Notes: generated by a model from the sequence alone, not told the origin. A stretch of 64,000 nt of DNA from Dietzia psychralcaliphila (GCF_003096095.1 NZ_CP015453.1:372001-436000), one strand, 5' to 3'. Shown: positions 23,764-32,804, counted from the first letter of the stretch. Made by a program: numbers and translations.

Positions 23764-24315
23764 ATGTCACTGAAGTTCGCGATCCTCACCTCGCTGACCG
23801 AGCGGGCGGGGAGCGGGATCGAGCTGGCGCGACGGTTCGACAAGTCCATCGGCTACTTCTGGCCGGCGACCCACCAGCAGATCTACCGGGAGCTGGATCG
23901 ACTGGGGGAGTCCGGACTGATCCGGGAGCTCCCCCTCGTCGGCGCCCCCTCGCGGGGCAATCCGCGTCGTTTCGAGGTCACCGAGGACGGCCGGACGCTG
24001 CTCACCGAGTGGATCTGCGAACCGGACGAGCCCGATCCGATGCGGTCCACCATGGCGGTGCGGGTGCGAGCCGCAGCCGCGACGGGGGCGGTCCACGAGG
24101 TCCGGAAGGCGCTGATGCACCACCGCGACCAGCGGGCCGCCAACCTCGGCCGGTACCGCGAGATCGAGGATCGGGACTTCGCCCGGACCGACCCCGGGGA
24201 CGCCCGCGACCTGCTCCAACACCGGGTGCTCAGGCTGGGCATCGAGGTGGAACAGGCGTGGGTGAGCTGGTGCGACGAGGTGCTCGAGATGCTGGACCGC
24301 CTACCGGCGAGCTGA
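23764..24315 (+). CDS. PadR-family regulator
   Basis: 183-residue PadR regulator (subfamily with C-terminal Vir-type helices). The winged helix occupies about residues 3-85: ILTSLTERAGSGIELARRF, PATHQQIYRELDRLGESGLI and the wing NPRRFEVTEDG. The C-terminal half is helical and Arg/Glu-rich for dimerisation. It is cotranscribed with nitronate monooxygenase and likely represses the operon through the TGCAACTAGTTGCA palindrome, an inference from position. Confidence 0.88.
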   Translation: MSLKFAILTSLTERAGSGIELARRFDKSIGYFWPATHQQIYRELDRLGESGLIRELPLVGAPSRGNPRRFEVTEDGRTLLTEWICEPDEPDPMRSTMAVRVRAAAATGAVHEVRKALMHHRDQRAANLGRYREIEDRDFARTDPGDARDLLQHRVLRLGIEVEQAWVSWCDEVLEMLDRLPAS

Positions 24316-24354
24316 CCGTCGTACCCGTTCATCGCACAGGCTCATCGCACGGGC

Positions 24355-24867
24355 TCAGTTCACCAACGCCGCCTCGAGAGAGGCCAGCGACGCCTCGAGG
24401 AAATCGCGCCCGAACGGCGGCATCCCACCGATCTCGGCGGCGAACTCCTCACGTGTGCGGGACCAGTCGTACCGGAGGGTGACCTCGGTGGACGCGCCCG
24501 CGGGGGACAGGTCGTATCGCCAACTCCACCCGCCCGTGGAGAGGTGACCGGTCTCGTCGGTTCGGCCGGGCTCCCATTCGATCGTGCGGTCCGGCTCGAA
24601 TGCCGTGACCACGTTGTGTATGACGTAGTCACCGCCCCCGGCCTCCCTGTACATGTTGATCGCGAAGACGTCCCCGACCCCGCTGATGGCCTCCGTCGTG
24701 ACCGCGTCGCGTACCCAGTCCCCGGGTTCGGTGTCTTTGTGGCGGGCGGGGTCCGCCAGCAGCGAGAAGACCTCCGACGCAGACGCCGGGATCGTTCGGC
24801 TCGCGGTCATGAAGGTTGCGGACCCGTGCTCGGTACCGGGGTCGTCGGCGTCCTCGAGGGTGGCCAT
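24355..24867 (-). CDS. SRPBCC-family protein
   Basis: 170-residue START-like (SRPBCC) protein, a helix-grip fold with a large hydrophobic pocket: MTASRTIPASASEVFSLLADPARH at the N-terminus and a long C-terminal helix. Ligand or enzyme activity is unknown. AGGAGG lies eight bases before the ATG and decides the start; an upstream GTG overlaps the stop of the preceding quinone oxidoreductase gene. Likely cotranscribed with that gene. Confidence 0.82.
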   Translation of the reverse strand: MATLEDADDPGTEHGSATFMTASRTIPASASEVFSLLADPARHKDTEPGDWVRDAVTTEAISGVGDVFAINMYREAGGGDYVIHNVVTAFEPDRTIEWEPGRTDETGHLSTGGWSWRYDLSPAGASTEVTLRYDWSRTREEFAAEIGGMPPFGRDFLEASLASLEAALVN

Positions 24868-24884
24868 CGTCAGTTCCTCCTCGG

Positions 24885-25925
24885 TCACTCGACGGTCAGC
24901 AGGATCTTGCCGTGGCTCTCGCCCGACTCGAGCAGGGCCAGCGCCTCCGCGGCCCGCTCCAGTGGGATCTCACGCGAGACGCGGGTGGTCACGTCCCCCG
25001 CCGCGATCATCGGCCAGACGTGGTCCACCACCTCCCGGCAGATGCCGGTCTTGCCGCCGGGGCCGTCCACGGGGCGGGCCCGGAGGTTGGTGGCCAGCAC
25101 TCCGGCGCGACGCGGGAGTAGGGCGCCCAGGTTCAGCTCACCCTTCATCCCGCCCTGCATGCCGATCACGATCAGTCGGCCGTCCGGGGCGAGTGAGGCG
25201 ATATTGGGCTCGAGGTACTTCGCGCCCATCACGTCGAGGATCAGGTCGACGCCACGGCCTCGCTCGTCGTCGTCGGTCCACTCCCTGACCCGGTCGGGGA
25301 AGTCCTCGTCGCGGTAGTCGATCACCAGGTCGGCCCCGAGGTCACGACACTTCTGCGTTTTCTCCGGACCGCCGGCGGTGGTGGCCACGCGGGCGCCGAG
25401 CGCACGGCAGACCTGGATGGCGTGGGAGCCGATCCCGCCGGCCCCGCCGTGGATCAGCACGCGCGGCGCGCCGAGTTCGGTGTCTCCCCACCGGGCGTGC
25501 GCGGTCAGGACGCCGCGGCCGAGTCCGCCCGTCATGACAAGGTTGGACCACACCGTGCACGCCACCTCGGGCAGCGTCGCCGCCTCGTGCAATGACACGC
25601 CCGTCGGCACCGGCATCACCTGCCCGGCCGGCACGGCGACCTTCTCGGCGTACCCGCCGCCGGCCAGGAGGGCGCACACCTCGTCGCCTACTGCCAGTCC
25701 CTCGACTCCCTTGCCCACGGCCGAGATCCGACCGGAACACTCGAGGCCGAGGATCTCCGACGCGCCGGGCGGCGGCGGGTAGTGACCCTTCGACTGCAGG
25801 AGGTCGGCGCGGTTGACGGCCGTGGCCGCGATGTCGACGAGGACCTCGCCGGGACCGGGAATCGGATCGTCGACCTCGGTCAGCCGCAGGGAATCGGGAC
25901 CGTTGCGGTATTCGATGGCCTTCAT
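24885..25925 (-). CDS. NAD(P)H-quinone oxidoreductase, PIG3 type
   Basis: 346-residue zinc-free MDR enzyme of the TP53I3/PIG3 group that reduces quinones with NADPH. Landmarks are AVNRADLLQSKGHYPPPPG (about 37-55), LGLECSG, the dinucleotide loop IHGGAGGIGSHAIQV (about 155) and DLILDVMGAKYLEPN. An insertion between residues about 135 and 150 is Gly-rich. The ATG is internal to a longer open frame; the family N-terminus MKAI fixes the start. It is followed by a cotranscribed SRPBCC gene. Confidence 0.88.
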   Translation of the reverse strand: MKAIEYRNGPDSLRLTEVDDPIPGPGEVLVDIAATAVNRADLLQSKGHYPPPPGASEILGLECSGRISAVGKGVEGLAVGDEVCALLAGGGYAEKVAVPAGQVMPVPTGVSLHEAATLPEVACTVWSNLVMTGGLGRGVLTAHARWGDTELGAPRVLIHGGAGGIGSHAIQVCRALGARVATTAGGPEKTQKCRDLGADLVIDYRDEDFPDRVREWTDDDERGRGVDLILDVMGAKYLEPNIASLAPDGRLIVIGMQGGMKGELNLGALLPRRAGVLATNLRARPVDGPGGKTGICREVVDHVWPMIAAGDVTTRVSREIPLERAAEALALLESGESHGKILLTVE

Positions 25926-26063
25926 GCCCTCGACCGTAGCCGCGATGTCCCTCGTCGGCAGCCGGGCTGGGTGCGAGCGGGAGGGGTCCACTACGATGAG
26001 CAACGTCGTCAGCGCGTGTTCCACGTGGAACCACGCGGCCGAGCGTGTCGTGGCGGACGACGA

Positions 26064-26149
26064 GGAAGTGTGGCAGAGCGGCCGAATGCACTCGCCTTGA
26101 AAGCGAGCGTGCCTCAACAGCACCGGGGGTTCAAATCCCTCCACTTCCG
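26064..26149 (+). tRNA. tRNA-Ser (anticodon TGA)
   Basis: 86-base type II tRNA. The acceptor stem is GGAAGTG/CACTTCC, the anticodon stem-loop is CTCGC-CTTGAAA-GCGAG, a variable arm follows, and the T arm contains GGTTCAAATCC. The CCA end is not encoded. Identity comes from the TGA anticodon and the long variable arm. Confidence 0.95.
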
Positions 26150-26161
26150 CCCCGTGAGGGC

Positions 26162-26626
26162 TCAGGCGTAGAAGCCCTCCCGCAGGTTGATGCCGTGTTC
26201 GACCCACGCCTTGAGCGCGGCGAGCATCCCCGTCCACCCCGCGCAGTTGCCGAACGCGTTCTCCGCACCGCCGGGCGTCAGTCGCCACGACCGCTCGGTG
26301 ATGGTGACCAGGGTGCGCGCCCCGTCGTCGATCGGCTCGAACTCGAAGACCGTGGTGGTGTCCGGTTCGGAGGAGTCGACTCCCTCCCATCTGATGACCA
26401 GGCGTCGGGGCGGGTCCGCCTCGACCACCGTCACGGGGAAGCGTCCGGGGAAGTCGGCGAAGTCCCACGACACCTGGGTGCCCGGTTCGAGCCGGCCACG
26501 TGCGCCTCCGGTCGTGAAGTAGCGGGACAACTGCGCGGGATCGGCCACAGCCTCGTAGACGTCGTCGACGGGTCGCCCCACACGTCCCGACACGGTGAAG
26601 GACAGGTCTTTCAGCTCCTCGGTCAT
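26162..26626 (-). CDS. SRPBCC/AHSA1-domain protein
   Basis: 154-residue AHSA1-type START-like protein: VSGRVGRPVDDVYEAVADPAQLSRYF at the start, then WDFADFPGRFPVTV and VIRWEG. Members are often encoded next to ArsR regulators, as here; the ligand is unknown. The ATG is only 16 bp from the divergent arsR ATG, with no Shine-Dalgarno, so the transcript is probably leaderless. A tRNA-Ser ends 12 bp beyond its stop. Confidence 0.85.
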   Translation of the reverse strand: MTEELKDLSFTVSGRVGRPVDDVYEAVADPAQLSRYFTTGGARGRLEPGTQVSWDFADFPGRFPVTVVEADPPRRLVIRWEGVDSSEPDTTTVFEFEPIDDGARTLVTITERSWRLTPGGAENAFGNCAGWTGMLAALKAWVEHGINLREGFYA

Positions 26627-26645
26627 GTTGTATATTTACAACATG
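26624..26645. promoter_or_regulatory. 22-bp palindrome spanning two divergent start codons
   Basis: CATGTTGTA-TATT-TACAACATG has perfect 9-bp arms with a 4-bp centre. The left CAT is the start codon of the SRPBCC gene on the minus strand, and the right ATG is the arsR start. A TATATT -10 element lies seven bases before the arsR ATG. It is a combined promoter and operator, very likely bound by the ArsR protein. Confidence 0.8.
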
Positions 26646-26969
26646 TCTGCCGGTGAGCGCAAGGGTCCGGGCGATGATGACGCCGTGTTCAAGGCGCTCG
26701 CCGCTCCGATCCGGCGGCGCATGTTGGACGCACTCAAGGACTCGCCGCGCACCACCGGCGAGCTCTGCGCCCTGTTCCCCGAGAGCGACCGCACCACCGT
26801 GCTGCAGCATCTGCGCGTGCTCGAGCGGGCCGACCTGGTGACGGGGCGCAGGATCGGCCGCGAGCGCCACCTGACGCTCGCGCCGCTCCCGATCAAGCGC
26901 ATCCATGACCGGTGGATCGGCGACTTCGCGCGGGCAGCGGTCGATCTCCTCGACGAGCTCGACCGCTGA
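26643..26969 (+). CDS. ArsR-family regulator
   Basis: 108-residue winged-helix regulator: KALAAPIRRRMLDAL, TTGELCALF, TTVLQHLRVLERADLV and a wing GRRIGRERHLTL. It has no CVCDLC metal site, so it is not a classic metal sensor but of the type paired with AHSA1 proteins. It is divergent from such a gene across a shared 22-bp palindrome. There is no Shine-Dalgarno; the -10-like TATATT places transcription start at or beside the ATG. Autorepression and repression of the partner are the likely scheme. Confidence 0.88.
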   Translation: MSAGERKGPGDDDAVFKALAAPIRRRMLDALKDSPRTTGELCALFPESDRTTVLQHLRVLERADLVTGRRIGRERHLTLAPLPIKRIHDRWIGDFARAAVDLLDELDR

Positions 26970-27189
26970 GTGCGGGCCCCGGCTCTGGTGACGCCGGTTC
27001 CTGCGGCGATCGGAACCACCTGCGACAACCGGGACACTGTGGATAATGAACTGTTTACAAATGGCTTCCCGACTGCGATGATCGGCGACATCATCATGGT
27101 GAGCGTGCGGTTCCACCTGCCGCTGTCGATCGGCGCCCTGGCCCCCACCGCACCATCCGTTGAGCGTGACGAGATACCGGGGGGCCGCC

Positions 27190-28461
27190 ATGGCCGGGAC
27201 CAGTTCCACTGCGAGGGCCCTGCGCCGGGGCGTCGCATCCGCTCTCGCCGCCGTGGTCCTCTTAGGTACGAGCGTTGGCCTGGGGGCGGGATCGGCCGCG
27301 GCGCAGTCCGCCGCCCCGCCACCCGTGCCCCTCCCGTCCGCCGACCCGTTCTACACCCCCGACGGGCCGATCACCGATCTCGCGCCGGGGACGGTGATCG
27401 ACAGCAGATCGATGACCTACGGCTCGCTCGAACGCGCCACCCCGCTCGCCAGCACCCAGGTGCTCTACCGGACGACCGACCAGGCGGGCGCCCCGAGCGC
27501 CACGGTCGCGACGATCCTCAGGCCCCTGGTCCCGGGGCCGCCGAGGGTGATCTCGTACCACATGGCCTACGACGCCCTGGGCTCCCAATGCGACCCCTCT
27601 TACACCCTGACCGGCAACGGCACGCCCGGCCAGGCGGGGATAGCCGAACAGGGCGTCATCGCCGGGTACCTCGCAGCGGGATTCACCGTCGTGGTCCCCG
27701 ACTACGAGGGCCCCGACCTGGAGTGGACGATCGGGCGACAGTCCGCCTACGCCGCACTCGACGGCGTCCGCGCGACCATCGACCACCTCGGTCTGCCCGC
27801 CTCGACCCCGGTCGGGCTGGCCGGATACTCCGGTGGGTCCGTGCCCACCCAGTGGGGTGCCGAGATGGCGCCGACGTACGCGCCGGAGCTCAACATCGTC
27901 GGCGCGGCCGCCGGAGGGCTCCCCGTGAACGTCGCACACAACCTCCCGTATGTGAGCGGGAGCGCCACATGGGCCGGGGTCATCCCCGCACTCGTCGTGT
28001 CCTATCAGCGCGCATATGGAATCGACACCGGCAGTTTCCTGTCCGACTACGGCCGACAGCTCGTCGACACCGTCAGCTCGCAGTGCATCAACGCCTTCGC
28101 CGCCGACTACCCCGGACTCACCGACGCCCAGATGGTCCGCGCCCCGTACACGTCCCTGCTGGACATCCCGGCGGTGGTGAGCGCGATCGGGGACAACGTG
28201 ATGGGCACGACGGGCACGCCACGGGTTCCGATGCTGCTCGCCGTGGGCAACGTCGACGGGATCGGCGACTCGGTCATGGTGACCGCGGACGTGGCCGGCC
28301 TGGCGTACGAGTACTGCACCCGCGGGGTCGCCGTCACCTACGCGCAGTACGACCGTCTCAGTCACTCCGAGGCCTTCGTGCCCTTCCAGGCGCAGACAGC
28401 CCAGTTCCTCGCCGACCGGTTCGCCGGGGTCGCCCCCACCTCCAACTGCCAGGGGACGTGA
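27190..28461 (+). CDS. secreted LIP-family lipase
   Basis: 423-residue secreted alpha/beta-hydrolase of the same LIP family as the gene near 2 kb. The signal peptide runs to about residue 38 (AALGAGSAAAQ-like end). The nucleophile elbow is GYSGGS with Ser214, VVVPDYEGPD precedes it, and the acid and His parts are LLAVGNVDGIGDSV and DRLSHSEAF. The ATG with GGGGGG nearby is preferred over a TTG 30 bases upstream. The hydrolase that follows starts 2 bp after its stop, so both are cotranscribed. It may act on triacylglycerols or cell-surface esters; this is inferred. Confidence 0.85.
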   Translation: MAGTSSTARALRRGVASALAAVVLLGTSVGLGAGSAAAQSAAPPPVPLPSADPFYTPDGPITDLAPGTVIDSRSMTYGSLERATPLASTQVLYRTTDQAGAPSATVATILRPLVPGPPRVISYHMAYDALGSQCDPSYTLTGNGTPGQAGIAEQGVIAGYLAAGFTVVVPDYEGPDLEWTIGRQSAYAALDGVRATIDHLGLPASTPVGLAGYSGGSVPTQWGAEMAPTYAPELNIVGAAAGGLPVNVAHNLPYVSGSATWAGVIPALVVSYQRAYGIDTGSFLSDYGRQLVDTVSSQCINAFAADYPGLTDAQMVRAPYTSLLDIPAVVSAIGDNVMGTTGTPRVPMLLAVGNVDGIGDSVMVTADVAGLAYEYCTRGVAVTYAQYDRLSHSEAFVPFQAQTAQFLADRFAGVAPTSNCQGT

Positions 28462-28463
28462 CC

Positions 28464-29699
28464 ATGTCGACCTTCTTCTCGGCGCGGCCACACCGCGCAC
28501 TGAGCAAGGGTTTCTACAAGGATCCCGACTTCGACTACGAGGTGCGGTGTCTTCTCGGCGCCGTCGCCTACGGCGCCGCCGAGGCCGGCGAGGTACTGGC
28601 GACCGTGGACGGCGTCGGCGACGGCGATCACGAACACTGGTTCCGGGCCTGGCACGACCTCGGGAGCAGGGTCCGCGCCGCGGCGGAGCAGGAGGCGGCG
28701 GCAGGGCGGACGGTGACCGCCTCGACGGCCTACCTGCGCGCGGCCACCTACCTCGCGGTGGCGGTGAACGCGGCGAGCGGCCTGCAGTCCGAGGACCAGC
28801 TGACGTCCACCTTCCGCCTGCAACGATCGAGCTGGGAGGGCTTCGTCGACACCACCGACCAGATCATCGAGCGGGTGTCGATCCCCTGGGAGCAGGGCAC
28901 GATGCCCGGGTGGTTCCTCCGGCCGTCCACCGATCCGGAGCCCCGTCGGACCCTGGTGATGGTCAACGGCAGTGACGGAGCGACCAGCGGGCTCTGGCAC
29001 AACGGCGCGGCCGGTGCGCTCGCGCGTGGGTACAACGTGCTGCTGTTCGACGGACCGGGGCAGCAGTCCATGCTGTTCGAGCGCGGGATCGGCTTCCGCC
29101 CGGACTGGGAGTCGGTCCTCGCCCCCGTCGTCGACCTCCTCCTGGGCCGCTCCGACGTCGACCCCGCGAGACTGGCCGTCTACGGCCTCAGTCAGGGCGG
29201 CTACTGGGTGCCGCGGGCCCTGGCGTACGAACACCGCTTCGCCGCCGCGGTCGCGGACCCCGGGGTCGTGGACGTGGCGGCGTCGTGGAACGCGCACATC
29301 CCCTCCAGCCTGATGTCGTTGTTCCGGGCGGGCAAGAAGGAGGCGTTCGACCGCGACATGTCCCTGGGGATGAAGTTCTCGTCCTCGACAGCGCGGACGT
29401 GGGCGTTCCGTGCCCGCCCGTACGGCGAGACCGGGTACTTCGACACCCTCGCCGAGGTCCACCGCTACACGCTGACAATCGACGAGATGTCCGGGATCAC
29501 CACCCCCCTGCTCGTGACCGATCCCGAGGACGAGCAGTTCTGGCCCGGCCAGTCCGAGCAGCTCGCCGCCGGCGCGAGCGGCCCCACCGAACTGGCGCGG
29601 TTCACCGCCGCCGACGGCGCCAACTTCCACTGTCAGCCACTGGCGAGGCAACTCACCGACGCGCGGATGTTCGGCTGGCTCGACTCGGTCTTGGCTTGA
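28464..29699 (+). CDS. alpha/beta hydrolase (FrsA/DUF1100-like)
   Basis: 411-residue cytoplasmic hydrolase with an N-terminal helical cap (about 1-130) and C-terminal alpha/beta-hydrolase core. The core has TLVMVNGSDGATSG (oxyanion loop), LLFDGPGQQSM, the nucleophile elbow YGLSQGG, the acid region TDPEDEQFW and the histidine in GANFHCQP. This arrangement matches hydrolases such as dihydropseudooxynicotine hydrolase and FrsA-like proteins. AGGGGA overlaps the end of the upstream lipase gene, so the two are coupled. The substrate is unknown. Confidence 0.82.
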   Translation: MSTFFSARPHRALSKGFYKDPDFDYEVRCLLGAVAYGAAEAGEVLATVDGVGDGDHEHWFRAWHDLGSRVRAAAEQEAAAGRTVTASTAYLRAATYLAVAVNAASGLQSEDQLTSTFRLQRSSWEGFVDTTDQIIERVSIPWEQGTMPGWFLRPSTDPEPRRTLVMVNGSDGATSGLWHNGAAGALARGYNVLLFDGPGQQSMLFERGIGFRPDWESVLAPVVDLLLGRSDVDPARLAVYGLSQGGYWVPRALAYEHRFAAAVADPGVVDVAASWNAHIPSSLMSLFRAGKKEAFDRDMSLGMKFSSSTARTWAFRARPYGETGYFDTLAEVHRYTLTIDEMSGITTPLLVTDPEDEQFWPGQSEQLAAGASGPTELARFTAADGANFHCQPLARQLTDARMFGWLDSVLA

Positions 29700-29700
29700 C

Positions 29701-29732
29701 CGCCTGACCGCCTGACCGCCTGACCGCCTGAC
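29701..29732 (+). repeat. 8-bp tandem repeat, four copies
   Basis: CGCCTGAC repeated four times directly after the hydrolase stop codon. Minor slippage-type repeat in the convergent intergenic gap. Confidence 0.85.
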
Positions 29733-29762
29733 TGCCGGGTCCGCCGCTCGCGGGATCGTCGG

Positions 29763-30728
29763 TCAGGCTGTCGTCTCGTGCAGGTCCGCGGCCGAGACGT
29801 GGCGGATGATCTCGAGCACCCGCGGGTAGGCGCGGGAGTCCCCTGACACGAGGGAGACGTGGTCCTCGTCGTTGAACAGGATCATCTTGGCCTTCCCTCC
29901 GGCCTGGACGACCGCATCCACGTAGCGCTGGGAGTTCTCTGGTGACACGGTCACGTCGCGGGCACCGTGCATGGCGACCACCGGGGTGTCGGCGTCGATG
30001 TTCTGGATGGGATCCACCTTCGCGTAGCGTTCCGGAACCCCCGCCGGGGTGCCGCCCATCGCCGTGACGATCCTGTCGTCGCCGTGGGTGGCCGCGTAGA
30101 CCATGTCCAGTGGCCCGGCGATCGAGACCACCCGCGTCGGTCGGAACGCCGGCTTCGCGCCGACCTCGTCGTCCTCCAGCAGGTGCCGGGTACCGCCCCA
30201 GACGGCGAGCTGTGCCCCCGCGCTGTGCCCCACCACCAACTCGTCGTCGGTGGTGATCTGTGGGAACTTCTTGTCCACCTCGGCCACGTGGTCCAGTGCG
30301 TTCGCCACGTCGTGGAAGGTGGTGGGCCATCCGCCGCCCGAACCCACCCGCCGGTACTCGATGTTGTAGACGGCCATGCCGCGGCTGGCGAGCTTCCGGG
30401 CGAGTGGATCGAAGGCGTCAGCCCCGATCTGGTCCTGCCACGCCCCGCCGTGGATGAGGACAGCCAGGGGGATCGAGTCGATCCGCTGTTCGCCTGCGGG
30501 GAGGTAGAGGTCCGCCCAGTTCTGCTCCGGATCCGGAGTGTCGTGCGTCGGGTACTCGAACCGCTGGACGGTGACCTCGTCGAGTCTGGCGGGGGCGCCG
30601 AGATCGGTGACCACGACCGGCGCCGCGCCGGTGGTCACGCATCCGGAGCCGAGCGCCAGGACGGTCGTCAGGCCCAGGCCGATCCGCGCGGCTCTCATGG
30701 GCCGTGAAGAGCGTCGTCGCTGTGGCAT
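29763..30728 (-). CDS. alpha/beta hydrolase, probable lipoprotein
   Basis: 321-residue exported esterase-like protein. A basic N-terminus, hydrophobic segment and LGSGC (Cys about 30) suggest a lipoprotein, although the residue at position -3 is Gly rather than the usual Leu. The core has the oxyanion HGGAW, nucleophile elbow GHSAGAQ, an Asp in GARDVTVSP and a His in NDEDHVSL, the pattern of the BD-FAE/kynurenine-formamidase-like group. AAAAGGG precedes the ATG. Substrate unknown. It converges with the upstream hydrolase gene. Confidence 0.82.
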   Translation of the reverse strand: MPQRRRSSRPMRAARIGLGLTTVLALGSGCVTTGAAPVVVTDLGAPARLDEVTVQRFEYPTHDTPDPEQNWADLYLPAGEQRIDSIPLAVLIHGGAWQDQIGADAFDPLARKLASRGMAVYNIEYRRVGSGGGWPTTFHDVANALDHVAEVDKKFPQITTDDELVVGHSAGAQLAVWGGTRHLLEDDEVGAKPAFRPTRVVSIAGPLDMVYAATHGDDRIVTAMGGTPAGVPERYAKVDPIQNIDADTPVVAMHGARDVTVSPENSQRYVDAVVQAGGKAKMILFNDEDHVSLVSGDSRAYPRVLEIIRHVSAADLHETTA

Positions 30729-31007
30729 GACCACCCTTTTCTCAGGTTTGTATCAGGTTGAGCCGTTCGCAGGCTTCTGCTGGACGCCTCGGCCGACTAC
30801 ATCGATCCGGTAAGGGGTTCCGGATCGGGTAATGAAATCGATCTTAGAATGCGCGGCGCGAAAATACGAAGAGGCTCCAGTTAACAGGAGTGGTCAATGT
30901 TGGGTGGGGGTGGGCGGCCGTGGCCCTGATTGGCCGGGGCAGGCCCGTGCGGGGGCGCAGTGGCAGCACCCGCAGGCCGTTCGCTCAGTGCCGGCGAGTC
31001 GGAACCG
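30729..31007. other. 279-bp gap, no gene seen
   Basis: It holds the promoter of the lipoprotein esterase. An unusually AT-rich patch for this genome lies at about 30828-30900. I see no open frame with a ribosome binding site, no tRNA and no strong hairpin. Confidence 0.5.
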
Positions 31008-32804
31008 TCAGTTGACGACCCGCACCCGCCCGAGGTCCGGGGCACGCAGAGGGCCCTCCTCGGTGACGTACCGGAGCAGCGCGTCGATGTCCGTGAGGCC
31101 GGCCTCGCGGCGTTCCCCGCGCTCGGCGAGGGGCGAGCCGTTGAACTCCGGGGAGGAGAGGAACTCGTTCACCACGACGGTGTACTCGCGGCCGGGATCG
31201 ACCGGTTCGTCGTCGACGAGGAGCTCGGTGACCCGCTCGCCCGCCGGGCGCCGGGTGTCCACGGTGTAGCTCACGTTCGACGAGACCGCCGGGCCGTTGT
31301 TTCCGATGTCATCGGCGAAGTAGTCGAACGCGTCCTGCAGCTCCTGGCCCGTCACGGTCACCAGGTAGAGGCGGTCGCCGTAGGGCTGGACGGTGTGCAG
31401 GGTCGCGTAGTCCAGGGGGCCCTGAGGCAGGTCAGTGCGCAGCGAATCCGGGTTGGACAGCGCCAGTTGGGCGCCCCGGCCCCGGGTGGCGTGGAGTTGG
31501 CAGTCGGCGATGACGTTCGCCAGCGGGGACTCTCCGTTGGCGTCCATCCCCCGGGAGATGCTCTCGGTGGCGGAGCCGAGAGGCTTGCGGGCTTCGGGCG
31601 CGGCGGCGGCACCGGCCTGACGCACGAGTTCCTCGGTTCCCGGGTCGGGAGCGATGTCGAGGTTCACGGTCTGGTTGAACGCCGAGGTCTGGGGACGGAT
31701 GACATCGCCGGTGGAGGGGTCGACGGCGAGGTCGACGACCGTGACCGACCGGCCGTGGGACGCCGGCGCCACCACCACCCGCTCGTCGTTGTCCGCGTCC
31801 AGCACCCGGCAGGTGGCGGGCCCGCCGGAGGCGCCGACGATCAACGCGTCGACGGCAGGGTTCAGGCGCTTGACCAGGTCGAGCTGGGTGAGTTCGTCCG
31901 GACAGGCGCCGGGGTCGAGGTTGCCGTGCACGGTGGTGGACTGCACCAGGCCCACGATCGCCTCCACGCCGAGGAACTTCAGCGACTCGACGGTCTCGTT
32001 GACAGCCCTGACGGGGTCGGCCAACCGGGTCGTGGTCTCGGGGGCGCTGTCGGAGGGGAGCGTGACCGCCACGACCCCCACGCGGACATCGCCGATCCGG
32101 TGGATCGCGAACGGGAAGGTGGGCGCGGCGTCGGGGGAGGGGATGACGTTGGAGGCGAGGAACGGGAAGGCCGCGCCGCGGAACGGCGGCAGGGGCGGGT
32201 CCACGCGGCAGTCCTGCTCGGTCCGGCATCCCGGCCTGACCAGGGCGCGGGTGTGGTCGGCACCCTTCTCCAGTTCGCGCCTCCCGACGCCGGCACCGTC
32301 CACGCCGAGGCGGTTGAAGAATTCGATGGTCGGTCGGTCGCCGAGCAGTGCTGCCTCCGGTGCGGTCCCACCGATGGAGTCGCCGGTGGCCAGTAGGAGC
32401 GCGTCTCCGGCCTGGTCGCGCAGCTTGCCCACCGTCGCCGCGAGATGCGCACCTCCACCTGCCGGACGCACGTTCCCCGAGCCGTCACGCAGTTCGCCCT
32501 GGAACCCCACCGGCCGCGACAGCGCGCCGGAGAACTCGCCGATGCCCAGGATGCGCACCGACTGCGTCTCGACCGCGGGCGTCCACGGCCGGCTCGACTC
32601 GCCGGTGTTGGCACCGGCGTGTGGCGTGGGTGCGAGCGTGAGTGTCAGTGCGCCTATCGCCACGATCACCAGTGTGATGAGCGCGGTCCGGCGGAGCGAG
32701 GGTGAGCCCTGGTCGCGGTCGAATCCGGAAGAGTGTGAGCCGGGCCATACGGACGTATCGACCGCCGAAGAGTTCACGTTGTGACATGAACCCTGCTGTG
32801 TCAT
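31008..32804 (-). CDS. 5'-nucleotidase/UshA-like protein with degenerate metallophosphatase site
   Basis: 598-residue membrane-anchored or exported protein (hydrophobic segment about 39-58). The fold follows bifunctional metallophosphatase/5'-nucleotidases: N-terminal phosphatase-like half, FPFLASNV, then the C-terminal nucleotidase half (LSNPDSLRTDLPQGPLDY, HTVQPYGDRLYLVTVTG). The metal ligands appear lost: the usual DFHG is EFSG (about 90-93) and GNHEFD is GRRELE (about 174-179); only GD at 141-142 remains. The His ligands of the later SGHTH-type motif are also absent (VGASGG). It may be a pseudoenzyme or binding protein. AAGGAG precedes the ATG. Confidence 0.8.
   Translation of the reverse strand: MTQQGSCHNVNSSAVDTSVWPGSHSSGFDRDQGSPSLRRTALITLVIVAIGALTLTLAPTPHAGANTGESSRPWTPAVETQSVRILGIGEFSGALSRPVGFQGELRDGSGNVRPAGGGAHLAATVGKLRDQAGDALLLATGDSIGGTAPEAALLGDRPTIEFFNRLGVDGAGVGRRELEKGADHTRALVRPGCRTEQDCRVDPPLPPFRGAAFPFLASNVIPSPDAAPTFPFAIHRIGDVRVGVVAVTLPSDSAPETTTRLADPVRAVNETVESLKFLGVEAIVGLVQSTTVHGNLDPGACPDELTQLDLVKRLNPAVDALIVGASGGPATCRVLDADNDERVVVAPASHGRSVTVVDLAVDPSTGDVIRPQTSAFNQTVNLDIAPDPGTEELVRQAGAAAAPEARKPLGSATESISRGMDANGESPLANVIADCQLHATRGRGAQLALSNPDSLRTDLPQGPLDYATLHTVQPYGDRLYLVTVTGQELQDAFDYFADDIGNNGPAVSSNVSYTVDTRRPAGERVTELLVDDEPVDPGREYTVVVNEFLSSPEFNGSPLAERGERREAGLTDIDALLRYVTEEGPLRAPDLGRVRVVN

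Noticed and set aside
26970-27189. Protein extension of the lipase upstream of its signal peptide
   Set aside because: The signal peptide begins at the ATG at 27190; upstream residues are unlike any family member.
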